Below the pieces are notes generated by a model, which ran no database searches, was not told where the DNA came from, and worked only from the letters and a program-made list of their open reading frames with translations. The translations under genes and the position numbers were made by a program. Shown here in pieces: positions 1 through 6,247 of a stretch of DNA of 9,481 bases. Each line of letters starts with the position of its first letter. The first letter of the stretch is position 1. Source of the DNA: DATLCI01 sp046714215 (lineage in GTDB: Bacteria; Acidobacteriota; Terriglobia; Terriglobales; Acidobacteriaceae); assembly GCA_046714215.1 (NCBI GenBank), contig JBKKBM010000145.1:1-9481 (forward strand), given 5' to 3'.

Positions 1-2747
1 TGCAGCGCACCACGCGCGGTCAACATCGGCGCCTTGCCCGCCCAGGTACTATCGGAATTCAGCTCGCTGCTGGAGCCATCGCTGAAGGTACCCGTTGCGA
101 GGAATTGCTGTGTCTGGCCTGTGTAGATGAAGGGATCAACCGGCGTGACCGCGATGGAAGTCAAGACAGCCGGCGTCACCGTGATGATAACGGAGCTGGT
201 GGCGGTGACGTATCCGTCGTAAACCTTCAAGGTGATGGTGTGCGTTCCCACCGCGAGGGTGACGGTTGGATTCACTCCGCTCACCGTGTCGAACGGGCCG
301 GTCCATGTGTAAGTCAATGGATCGCCGTTCGGATCGGACGAGGCCGAACCGTCCAGAGTCACGTCTGCGCCGAGGGGAGAAGTCGCCGCGACCGTTTGAT
401 TAGGACCGGCGTTCGCGATGGGCGGCTGATTCGCCGCTACCACGGTCAATGTCGTACTGCCACTGACGCTGCCGGAGGTTGCCGAAATGGTGGTACTGCC
501 CACGGCCAAGCTAGTAGCCAGTCCGCTGCTGCTGATGGTCGCGACACTGGGATTGCTGCTGCTCCATGATGCACCCGCGGGCGTGTAGGCCTCGACGACT
601 GTACTCAGCGGAGTCGACGGATTGATCTGGCCGCCCACGGCATACAGGACGCCGTTCACCGTGCCCACGCCGTGGCCCGCGCGCGGAGTAGGCATGCTGG
701 GCATCAGACTCCAACTATTGGTGGAGGGATCGTACGCCTCGACTCTGGCAAGATAGCCGCCTTGGTATCCTCCCACGGCGTACAGAATGTTGCCGACCGT
801 ACCGGCGACGGGATGTCGTGGTGCGGGCATTGGTGCCTTGGTCGTCCAAGTGTTGCTGACCGGGTCGTAGGCCTCCACCGTACTCAGAGGGCCGCTCGCG
901 TTGCTGCCGCCCACGGCGTAGAGGATGCCGTTCACTACCGAAACGGCCAGCCCAGTTCGTGCGGTTGGCATAGGGGCTTTGGTGCTCCAGGTGTTCGTGA
1001 CCGGGTCGTAGGCTTCCACGGTATCAATCCGCGTAACGCCGCCAAAATTGGCATTGTCCCCTCCTACCACGTAGAGGATGCCGTTCACCACGCCCACGCC
1101 ATGACCACCCGAGCGGGGAGTGGGGATAGGCGCCTTCGTACTCCAGGTGTTGGTCGCGGGGTTATAGGCTTCGTTGCGGGAGTACGGGAATACCGATGGC
1201 CCACCGCAGCTATCGTTCCCGCCCAGCACGTAAAGGATACCGTTCACCGCGCCGGCGTTGGAGCCCCAGCGCGCTGTCGGCATCGATGCCCGCGCACTCC
1301 AAGAGTTCGTCGTTGGGTCATACGCTTCGAGGTTGGCGTACGCGCCGCAGACGAAATCCGTTCCGCCGGCCGAGTAAAGGATGGAGCCGACGCTCGCGAC
1401 CGAATGCCCAATATTTCCGAAGCGCAAGGGAGCCTTCGTCGCCCAGGTGCCCGGACCCGCAGTCAACACGCTGGTGGATCCATTGCTGTACGTAGCCGTG
1501 GCGGTGAATTGCTGCGTCTGGCCCACAGTGACGGTGGGATTGGACGGCGTGACCGCGATGGATGTCAGGGTCGGCGCCGGGAATACCGTGGTGTTGAGGA
1601 GGATCAAGACGCTGTTGCTGCCAAGATCAGCCGCAGCCAGATCCGGCTTGCCGTCACCATTGAGGTCCCGAATCGCGATGAAGGTCAATGCTGACCCCGC
1701 GGTGAACACGCTGGCGGCGCCGAAGGATCCGGTGCCATCGCCGAGGAAGACTGAGATGTTGCTGCTGTTGTTCTCCACGGCCAGGTCGGGCTTGCCATCG
1801 CCATTGAGGTCGCCAATTGCGACGGACCGCGCGTCCGCCCCCACGGCGAAGTTGGCGGCAGCGCCGAAGGAGCCGGTGCCGGTGCCCAAGAGGATCGAAA
1901 GGTTGTTGCTGTAGAGTTTCGTCACAGCCAAGTCGGGTTTGCTATCGCCATTGAGGTCTCCAATCGTGACGGATGACGAGCCGGCTCCTACGGCGAAGTT
2001 GGTGGCGACACCGAATGAGCCGGTACCGTTACCCAATAGGATCCAGACGTTGTTTAGGATCGAGACGTTTTGGCTGGCTAAATTCGCCACGGCCAGGTCG
2101 AGCTTGCCGTCGCCATTGAGGTCCCCGACCGCGACGTGATGCGGTTTGGCTCCCGCTGCGAAGTCGGTGGCGGCACTGAATGCGCCCGTGCCCGTGCCCA
2201 AGAGGACCGAGACGGTGCCGCTGTCGTGATTCGCGACGGCCAAGTCGGCCTTGCCATCGCCATTGAGGTCGCCTAGCGCGACGGACACCGGAAACGCCCC
2301 CACGGGGAAGGGGGTGGCGACGCCGAAGGAGCCGGTGCCATTACCGAGCAAAACCGACACCCTGTTGCTGTGCTGACTCGTCACGGCCAAGTCGAGATTG
2401 CCATCGCCATTGAGGTCGCCAATGGCGACGGACCGCGCGTCCGCCCCCACGGCGAAGTTGGCGGCAGCGCCGAAGGAGCCGGTGCCGGTCCCCAAGAGGA
2501 TCGAAACGTTGTTGCTGCTGTAATTCGCCACGGCCAGGTCGGGCTTGCCATCACTATTTAGGTCCCCAATCGCGAGGGAGTACGGGGCCGCTCCCACGCC
2601 AAAGTTCGTAGCCGGGCTGAACGAGACGGTCTGAGCCATGACGGCTACCGGGAGCAGCACCGCAAAACTGATGGCCAGGAGCCCAAGCATCAGCACTCGT
2701 ACGGTCAAGGTGGAGATCAAACGGCGGTGCGCCATCGGCATAGTCAT
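1..2747 (-). CDS. Large secreted FG-GAP / kelch / Big_2 / PKD repeat protein (5' part; continues past left edge)
   Basis: The frame is open from an ATG at 2745-2747 to the left edge (915 codons, no stop), preceded by the Shine-Dalgarno-like AGAGGA. Residues 1-38 form a signal peptide (hydrophobic core LMLGLLAISFAVLL, cleavage near VMA|Q), so the product is exported. Residues about 45-385 hold seven FG-GAP/VCBS repeats with the calcium-loop motif DLNGDGKPDLAV, enough for an integrin-like seven-bladed propeller. Residues 393-430 are the first half of a Big_2 Ig-like domain (TSIAVTPSNP, GQTQQF). Six kelch repeats (W-x-x-K-A-P-x-P-T-x-R ... GG ... EAYDP-x-T-N-x-W) fill about 433-725. The second half of Big_2 (WSSSNPSVATIS) resumes at 728. 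A PKD domain spans about 771-851, and a second Big_2/kelch module starts at about 853. Proteins of this type are known as surface or secreted adhesion/scaffold proteins. The substrate is unknown. Confidence 0.9.
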   Translation of the reverse strand, partial: MTMPMAHRRLISTLTVRVLMLGLLAISFAVLLPVAVMAQTVSFSPATNFGVGAAPYSLAIGDLNSDGKPDLAVANYSSNNVSILLGTGTGSFGAAANFAVGADARSVAIGDLNGDGNLDLAVTSQHSNRVSVLLGNGTGSFGVATPFPVGAFPVSVALGDLNGDGKADLAVANHDSGTVSVLLGTGTGAFSAATDFAAGAKPHHVAVGDLNGDGKLDLAVANLASQNVSILNNVWILLGNGTGSFGVATNFAVGAGSSSVTIGDLNGDSKPDLAVTKLYSNNLSILLGTGTGSFGAAANFAVGADARSVAIGDLNGDGKPDLAVENNSSNISVFLGDGTGSFGAASVFTAGSALTFIAIRDLNGDGKPDLAAADLGSNSVLILLNTTVFPAPTLTSIAVTPSNPTVTVGQTQQFTATATYSNGSTSVLTAGPGTWATKAPLRFGNIGHSVASVGSILYSAGGTDFVCGAYANLEAYDPTTNSWSARASMPTARWGSNAGAVNGILYVLGGNDSCGGPSVFPYSRNEAYNPATNTWSTKAPIPTPRSGGHGVGVVNGILYVVGGDNANFGGVTRIDTVEAYDPVTNTWSTKAPMPTARTGLAVSVVNGILYAVGGSNASGPLSTVEAYDPVSNTWTTKAPMPAPRHPVAGTVGNILYAVGGYQGGYLARVEAYDPSTNSWSLMPSMPTPRAGHGVGTVNGVLYAVGGQINPSTPLSTVVEAYTPAGASWSSSNPSVATISSSGLATSLAVGSTTISATSGSVSGSTTLTVVAANQPPIANAGPNQTVAATSPLGADVTLDGSASSDPNGDPLTYTWTGPFDTVSGVNPTVTLAVGTHTITLKVYDGYVTATSSVIITVTPAVLTSIAVTPVDPFIYTGQTQQFLATGTFSDGSSSELNSDSTWAGKAPMLTARGAL
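1795..1911 (-). repeat. Near-identical 117-bp intragenic repeat, copy A
   Basis: This segment of the FG-GAP region matches 2401-2517 with three mismatches in 117 bp. The offset is 606 bp (202 codons), so the frame is kept. The other FG-GAP blades in the gene differ far more at DNA level, which suggests recent duplication or gene conversion between blades. Confidence 0.85.
2037..2072 (-). repeat. 18-bp imperfect tandem duplication inside FG-GAP blade 4
   Basis: Positions 2037-2054 and 2055-2072 are two 18-bp units that encode NNVWIL and QNVSIL on the minus strand. The other blades carry the motif once (for example NNVSILLG), so blade 4 has gained six in-frame residues just before its LLGNGTGSFG strand. 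Confidence 0.8.
2401..2517 (-). repeat. Near-identical 117-bp intragenic repeat, copy B
   Basis: Partner of 1795-1911. The matching part encodes the end of one FG-GAP blade, the linker NFAVGADARSVAI and the calcium-binding loop of the next blade. Confidence 0.85.
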
Positions 2748-2785
2748 GGTGAATCCTCTTTTCTCTACGCCCTTAAACGCCCTGC

Positions 2786-2814
2786 ACATGGGAATCCCTT
2801 TTCGGGATTCATGT
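2786..2814 (-). promoter_or_regulatory. Hairpin in the 5' leader of the FG-GAP/kelch gene
   Basis: Read on the minus strand, ACATG-AATCCC pairs with GGGATT-(CC bulge)-CATGT around a GAAAA loop, giving about 11 bp with one 2-nt bulge. It lies about 40 nt upstream of the start codon of the large repeat gene and is followed by two GGGCGT direct repeats. A leader stem affecting mRNA stability or translation is plausible. Read on the plus strand, a T-rich stretch follows it, but no plus-strand gene lies upstream that would need a terminator. Confidence 0.4.
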
Positions 2815-2839
2815 ATTTGTTTTCATTGCCGGGCAGACT

Positions 2840-2851
2840 GGAACAGGTTCC
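2840..2851. promoter_or_regulatory. 12-bp palindrome, possible operator
   Basis: GGAAC-AG-GTTCC is an inverted repeat with perfect 5-bp arms and a 2-bp spacer. It lies between the divergent repeat-protein and peroxiredoxin genes. This is a possible binding site for a dimeric regulator, but no family can be assigned and chance is not excluded. Confidence 0.2.
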
Positions 2852-2896
2852 GGCCGATTTCCCAGGCGCCATCAGCCGTAAGTCCTTATCTCTGTC

Positions 2897-2911
2897 GCCT
2901 TTACGAAAGGC
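2897..2911. promoter_or_regulatory. Short hairpin in divergent intergenic region
   Basis: GCCTTT-ACG-AAAGGC forms a perfect 6-bp stem with a triloop, upstream of both divergent genes. Function unknown. It could be an operator half-site pair or part of the long minus-strand leader. Confidence 0.25.
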
Positions 2912-2937
2912 ACGTCGCGCCCACCCAGCGACATCCG

Positions 2938-2966
2938 TTGACGAACCGTCCTATTCCGGCTAAGCT
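2938..2966 (+). promoter_or_regulatory. Candidate sigma70-type promoter of the peroxiredoxin gene
   Basis: TTGACG (2938-2943) is a strong -35 match. A 17-bp spacer separates it from TAAGCT (2961-2966), a weak -10 (3 of 6). Transcription would start near 2973, about 16 nt before the ATG at 2989. Spacing is ideal but the -10 is poor. Confidence 0.4.
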
Positions 2967-2988
2967 CTCCTTCTACCCAAAGACCTTT

Positions 2989-3570
2989 ATGAGATCTCGA
3001 TTCGCACTGTCGCTGCTATCGCTGCCTTTACTGGCGGGGTTCGCACTCGCCCAGACTGCACCCGCTCCCGCCAAGCCCGCCGCCCAGGCTACCAATGAAG
3101 CCGCGCCCGAACCCAAATTCAAGGTTGGGGACACGCTGCCCGACTTCACTCTGAAAGATCAGAATCGCCAGGACGTGACCCTGGCCAGCTTCCGCGGCAA
3201 GAAGAATGTGGTGCTCGCCTTCTACATCTTCGCTTTCACCGGTGGTTGAGAAACCGAGATGAAGGCTTACCAGGCCAAGCTGGCCGACCTGGAAGCCTCT
3301 GACACCCAGGTCCTGGGTGTAAGCATGGATAGCACCTTCGCCAATAAAGCCTTCGCCGAAAAAGCCGGCGTCACCTTCCCGTTGCTCAGCGATTGGGGTG
3401 GCGATGTGACCCAGAAATTCGGTATCTACGACAAGCGCTACAAAGCTGCGCGCCGCGTTACCTATCTCATCGACAAGACGGGGAAGGTGATCGAGATGCA
3501 GGTAGACCGCGATGCCGTGAATCCCGATGCCATCGTGACGGCGTGCAAACGGCAAAAGCTGAAGGAGTAG
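2989..3570 (+). CDS. Exported AhpC/TSA (BCP-like) peroxiredoxin with TGA-encoded selenocysteine at the catalytic position
   Basis: The product is 193 aa if the TGA at 3247-3249 is read through. The start at 2989 is chosen because it gives a clean signal peptide (MRSRFALSLLSLPLLAGFALA|Q) and follows a candidate promoter. Frame upstream of 2989 is open but lacks protein-like composition. Only a weak AAAG Shine-Dalgarno is seen. After an Ala/Pro linker (22-42), the thioredoxin-like fold starts at KFKVGDTLPDF. The active-site block FTGG-TGA-ETEMKAYQ aligns with the family motif TxxC, putting TGA (residue 87) exactly where the peroxidatic Cys belongs. The same frame then continues to a TAG with normal Prx features: VLGVSMDS, FPLLSDWGG, and the active-site Arg in RVTYLID (R156). 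The only Cys is C186 near the C-terminus. The expected role is reduction of peroxides in the periplasm. Alternatives are a Cys-to-stop mutation (pseudogene) or a sequencing error. TGA serves as a normal stop in neighbouring genes, so code reassignment is unlikely. Confidence 0.85.
3247..3249 (+). other. In-frame TGA, predicted selenocysteine codon (Sec87)
   Basis: The TGA is in the 2989-3570 frame, right after TGG codons for FTGG, and replaces the peroxidatic Cys codon. Coding resumes at once in the same frame with family-typical residues. A random nonsense mutation would rarely land on this one catalytic codon. Confidence 0.8.
3263..3298 (+). promoter_or_regulatory. Candidate bacterial SECIS hairpin (bSECIS)
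   Basis: A stem-loop begins 13 nt after the TGA. AGGCTT (3263-3268) pairs with AAGCCT (3293-3298). Inside, CCA/TGG and GGCCA (3273-3277)/TGGCC (3281-3285) close an AGC triloop at 3278-3280. The loop lies 28 nt after the TGA and has a G in its first two bases. Both agree with the bSECIS consensus as I recall it (16-37 nt spacing, 3-14 nt loop, early G). An alternative fold pairs CCAGG with CCTGG around a 13-nt loop. Its role would be to recruit SelB with Sec-tRNA to the UGA. Confidence 0.65.
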
Positions 3571-3606
3571 GGAAGCCAGTTACCGGCTACCAGTAAAGTC
3601 AAAGGC

Positions 3607-3668
3607 GCTGTCGGCTATCGGCTGTCGGTGCGGCCCTTTCTGCGTTTCCCTGCGTCCTGGCGGTGAAA
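3607..3668. repeat. Short repeat-rich intergenic spacer
   Basis: GCTGTCGG occurs at 3607-3614 and 3621-3628, separated by CTATCG. CTGCGT then occurs twice (in 3637-3656), followed by CTGGCGGTGAAA. The second part resembles a GCGT-type intergenic repeat that I recall from several bacterial phyla. No coding capacity or clear terminator is seen between the peroxiredoxin and rlmB genes. Confidence 0.35.
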
Positions 3669-3690
3669 GCCTTTCTTGCCTGCAATCAAT

Positions 3691-3696
3691 TACACT
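3691..3696 (+). promoter_or_regulatory. Possible -10 element of rlmB (leaderless transcript)
   Basis: TACACT ends 6 nt before the rlmB ATG at 3703, so transcription would begin at or near the A of the start codon. No Shine-Dalgarno is visible upstream, which fits a leaderless mRNA. No good -35 is present, so this stays tentative. Confidence 0.25.
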
Positions 3697-3702
3697 TTCA
3701 GC

Positions 3703-4440
3703 ATGGAAGTGATTTACGGCCTACATGCCGTGGAAGAAGCGCTGCGCGCGCGCGGACGCGCCTTCGAGTACGTAGCCGTCGCCCGCGACCGCAAAGACGC
3801 CAAGCTCCAACGCATCATCGCCGCCTGTCGTGAGGCCGGTGTCGCGGTGCGCTTTGAAGACCGCGATCAACTCACCCGCATGGCCCGCTCGCAGACGCAT
3901 CAAGGCGTGGTCGCCGTGGCCGCGCAGAAGAAGTACGACGACCTCGAATCCATCCTCGGAGACAGGCGCGGGCAGTACGCTTTTGTTGTGGTGCTGGATG
4001 GCGTGGAAGATCCGCACAACCTGGGCGCGCTGCTGCGCACGGCGGATGCGGCGGGCGCTGATGGCGTCGTCATTCCCGAGCGCCGCGCCGTGGGTGTGAA
4101 TGCGACCGTGGTGAAAGCCTCCGCGGGCGCGAGCGAGCATGTGCCCGTGGCCAAGGTCACGAACATCGCGCGCACGGTCGAGGAGATCAAGGAGCGCAAC
4201 ATCTGGACCGTGGGCCTCGACGAACGCAGTACCCAGACCTACGACCAAGTCGACTACCAGATGGATTGCGCCATCGTCCTCGGCGCCGAAGGCCACGGAT
4301 TACACGACCTGGTGCGGAAGAAGTGCGACTTCCTCGTATCTATCCCCATGCTGGGCAAAGTGCCGTCGCTGAATGTCTCCGTGGCCGGCGCGGTGGTGAT
4401 GTATGAGGTCGCACGGCAGCGGCGAGTCGCCGGAAAATGA
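3703..4440 (+). CDS. rlmB: 23S rRNA (guanosine-2'-O-)-methyltransferase RlmB (SpoU/TrmH family)
   Basis: The product is 245 aa, the usual length for RlmB (E. coli about 243). Family members methylate the 2'-OH of G2251 in the 23S rRNA P loop using SAM, in the cytoplasm. Residues 1-75 match the SpoU substrate-binding domain (IYGLHAVEEALR at the start), and about 93-240 the SPOUT methylase. All three signature motifs are present: motif 1 HNLGALLRTADAAG (N106, R112), motif 2 VLGAEGHGL (E196) and motif 3 IPMLGKVPSLNVSVAGAVV (S222, N224). The ATG at 3703 is preferred over an upstream in-frame TTG at 3676 because the protein then begins like its family. The stop overlaps the next gene's ATG as ATGA (4437-4440), suggesting translational coupling. 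A sister TrmH-family enzyme is possible, but the N-terminal domain and motif wording favour RlmB. Confidence 0.93.
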   Translation: MEVIYGLHAVEEALRARGRAFEYVAVARDRKDAKLQRIIAACREAGVAVRFEDRDQLTRMARSQTHQGVVAVAAQKKYDDLESILGDRRGQYAFVVVLDGVEDPHNLGALLRTADAAGADGVVIPERRAVGVNATVVKASAGASEHVPVAKVTNIARTVEEIKERNIWTVGLDERSTQTYDQVDYQMDCAIVLGAEGHGLHDLVRKKCDFLVSIPMLGKVPSLNVSVAGAVVMYEVARQRRVAGK

Positions 4441-6203
4441 GATTCGTCTTCGCCCGTCATCTCTTGGCATGCCTGCTCGTGGCGTCATCTATTCACGCCC
4501 AAACCGCAACCCCTACTGCGCCGCAAACGGCACCTGCGCCCCCGCCGCAGGCCCTGGCCGCGAAAGCCGCGCCGTCGCCGACAACAACCCCAACTGTTGA
4601 CCGCGATGCCTTCACCTTCCTGCGCTACCAACTTACAGCGACGCTGACGTTGGCGCGCCATGGCTTTGCCGTCCGCGGCAACATCACGCTCCGCAACGAC
4701 TCGCAGCAGCCGCAATCGCGGCTGGCGTTGCAGCTGTCGTCCACGCTGCGTTGGGCGGCCATCCGCTCTGGCGAGACGACTTTGCCTTTTCGCTCTGAAC
4801 GCATCGTGCATGACATTGATCACACGGGTGCGGTGAATGAGGCGATCGTCGAATTATCCCGTCCGATCACGCCAGGTGAATCGGTCGAACTCGAGATCGG
4901 CTATCAAGGCACCATCGATCGGGATGCCAGTCGCCTCCAGCGCCTGGGCATACCCGCCGCGCTCGCCCGCCGCAGTGATTGGGACGCCATCAATGAAGCC
5001 TTCACCGCGGTCCGCGGCGTCGGCCACGTGGTCTGGTACCCGGTGGCGCTCGAACCGGCAACGCTCGACCAAGGCAACAAGGTCTTTCACGAACTTGGCG
5101 TATGGCGCGCACGTCATGCGGCCTCGCGCTTCCGCGTGACCTACATGGACGATTCCGGCAAACCCTTTTTCGCCAACGGTGAGCGCAAGTCTGAAGTCGA
5201 GAAGGTGTACGAACTCGAGCGTATGGGACTCGAAGGCCCGTTCTTCGTGGTCGCTGCTCTGGCCCCGGTGACCACGGCCAATGGTCGCGTGCTGCATCTG
5301 CCGGGACACGAAAATGCAGCGCGCAAACTCGCCGCCGCGCTCGCGAAGACCGAACCGGTCGCAAGCAATGGCAAGCCGGTGCCTGCCGTGGTGATTGAGC
5401 TGCCCGCGGGTTGGGTCGGCTATGACAATGGACCGGTGTTGCTCACCCCGCTGGGGGAAAATTCCGCAGGTGCGCTTGCATCGCAACCCGCCCAGCAGGT
5501 TGCGCACCTGGTTACGCACGCGAATCTCTATTCACATCGCGCTTGGATCTACGAAGGGCTGGCTCACTTGGCGCAAGTCGCCAGCATAGAACAGCAGCAG
5601 GGACGCGCCGCCGCACTCGATCTGCTGGCCAAGCATAGGCCAGCGCTCACGCTGATCGCTCCGCTTGAAGCCGGACCGAACGACGCGCGCAACAGCCTCA
5701 TCAACGCGACCGACGAGATCTACTACCGCAGCAAGGCGATGTGGGCGTGGTGGATGCTGCGCGAGATGCTCACGCCCGCAACGGTGCAGAAGGCACTCGC
5801 GGGCTATCAAGCTGAAGCGGACACTGAGCCGGCTTACGTCCAACGTCTGCTGGAAGCGGCCAGCGGGAAAGATCTGGAATGGTTTTTTGATGATTGGGTC
5901 TACCGCGATCGCGGGCTGCCGGACTTCCGCATAGTCAACGTCTATCCCCGGGAGAACCTTAAAGGCACATACATCGTGACGGTCACGGTGGAGAACCTCG
6001 GGCGCGCGGGGGTGGAGGTTCCGGTGCGGGTCCGCACGAAGACGGGGGAAGTCACCGCGCGTCTGCTGGTGAAAGGGAAGACGCAGGCCACCGTGCGCAT
6101 CGAGACGGCGATGCCGCCGACGGAGGTCGTCGTCAACGACGGCAGCGTGCTGGAGGGCGATGACAGCAATAACGTTTTCATAGTGCCGCCTGCCAAGCAG
6201 TAA
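4437..6203 (+). CDS. Secreted M1/MA-clan (gluzincin)-like protein with degenerate HExxH
   Basis: The product is 588 aa. A signal peptide (MRFVFARHLLACLLVASSIHA|Q) is followed by a Pro/Thr/Ala-rich linker to about residue 53. Residues 58-165 look like the N-terminal beta-sandwich of M1 aminopeptidases (TATLTLARHGFAVRGNITLRND, ... GESVELEIGYQGTI). The metallopeptidase-like helical region (about 340-490) has HLVTH (357-361), then WIYEGLAHLAQ with E373, and ends with DLEWFFDDWVYRDRGLPDFRI, a pattern typical of M1/M61 relatives. A C-terminal beta domain (493-588) follows. The Zn-binding His pair and the distal Glu are present, but the catalytic Glu of HExxH is Leu. The spacing from the second His to E373 is 11 residues instead of the 18 of classical M1. 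It is therefore probably not an active peptidase; a binding or scaffold role in the periplasm is inferred. It overlaps rlmB by ATGA, implying co-translation. Confidence 0.75.
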   Translation: MRFVFARHLLACLLVASSIHAQTATPTAPQTAPAPPPQALAAKAAPSPTTTPTVDRDAFTFLRYQLTATLTLARHGFAVRGNITLRNDSQQPQSRLALQLSSTLRWAAIRSGETTLPFRSERIVHDIDHTGAVNEAIVELSRPITPGESVELEIGYQGTIDRDASRLQRLGIPAALARRSDWDAINEAFTAVRGVGHVVWYPVALEPATLDQGNKVFHELGVWRARHAASRFRVTYMDDSGKPFFANGERKSEVEKVYELERMGLEGPFFVVAALAPVTTANGRVLHLPGHENAARKLAAALAKTEPVASNGKPVPAVVIELPAGWVGYDNGPVLLTPLGENSAGALASQPAQQVAHLVTHANLYSHRAWIYEGLAHLAQVASIEQQQGRAAALDLLAKHRPALTLIAPLEAGPNDARNSLINATDEIYYRSKAMWAWWMLREMLTPATVQKALAGYQAEADTEPAYVQRLLEAASGKDLEWFFDDWVYRDRGLPDFRIVNVYPRENLKGTYIVTVTVENLGRAGVEVPVRVRTKTGEVTARLLVKGKTQATVRIETAMPPTEVVVNDGSVLEGDDSNNVFIVPPAKQ

Positions 6204-6247
6204 ACCCGCCGTATCGTGTAGGCTGTTCCTCTGTACGGGAGTTCAAC

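Noticed and set aside
672..1694. Plus-strand 340-codon open frame opposite the kelch region
   Set aside because: Its product is Arg/Gly/His-rich without domain character. It is the shadow of the repetitive, GC-rich minus-strand gene, which has clear kelch and Big_2 motifs.
2786..2820. Rho-independent terminator on the plus strand (hairpin followed by a T-rich stretch)
   Set aside because: No plus-strand gene lies upstream, the T stretch is interrupted, and the hairpin lies between divergent genes. A leader role is more likely.
2748..2900. Cobalamin-riboswitch-like wording on the minus strand (GGGAA ... CTGCCCGGCAA)
   Set aside because: The B12 box and the other conserved core segments are missing, and the downstream gene has no link to cobalamin.
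2638..2988. Open frame upstream of the peroxiredoxin ATG, which would add 117 residues to the N-terminus
   Set aside because: It has no protein-like family sequence and overlaps the start of the opposite-strand gene. Starting at 2989 gives a clean signal peptide right after a candidate promoter.
3259..3570. A separate 103-aa gene starting at the ATG after the TGA
   Set aside because: It would be a peroxiredoxin lacking its catalytic residue and first half. It is in the same frame as the upstream half and has no Shine-Dalgarno of its own, so one Sec-containing gene is more likely.
4464..4475. Lipobox-like LLAC in the signal peptide of the M1-like protein
   Set aside because: The Cys at residue 12 comes before most of the hydrophobic core, too early for lipoprotein processing. 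A standard cleavage at SIHA|Q fits better.
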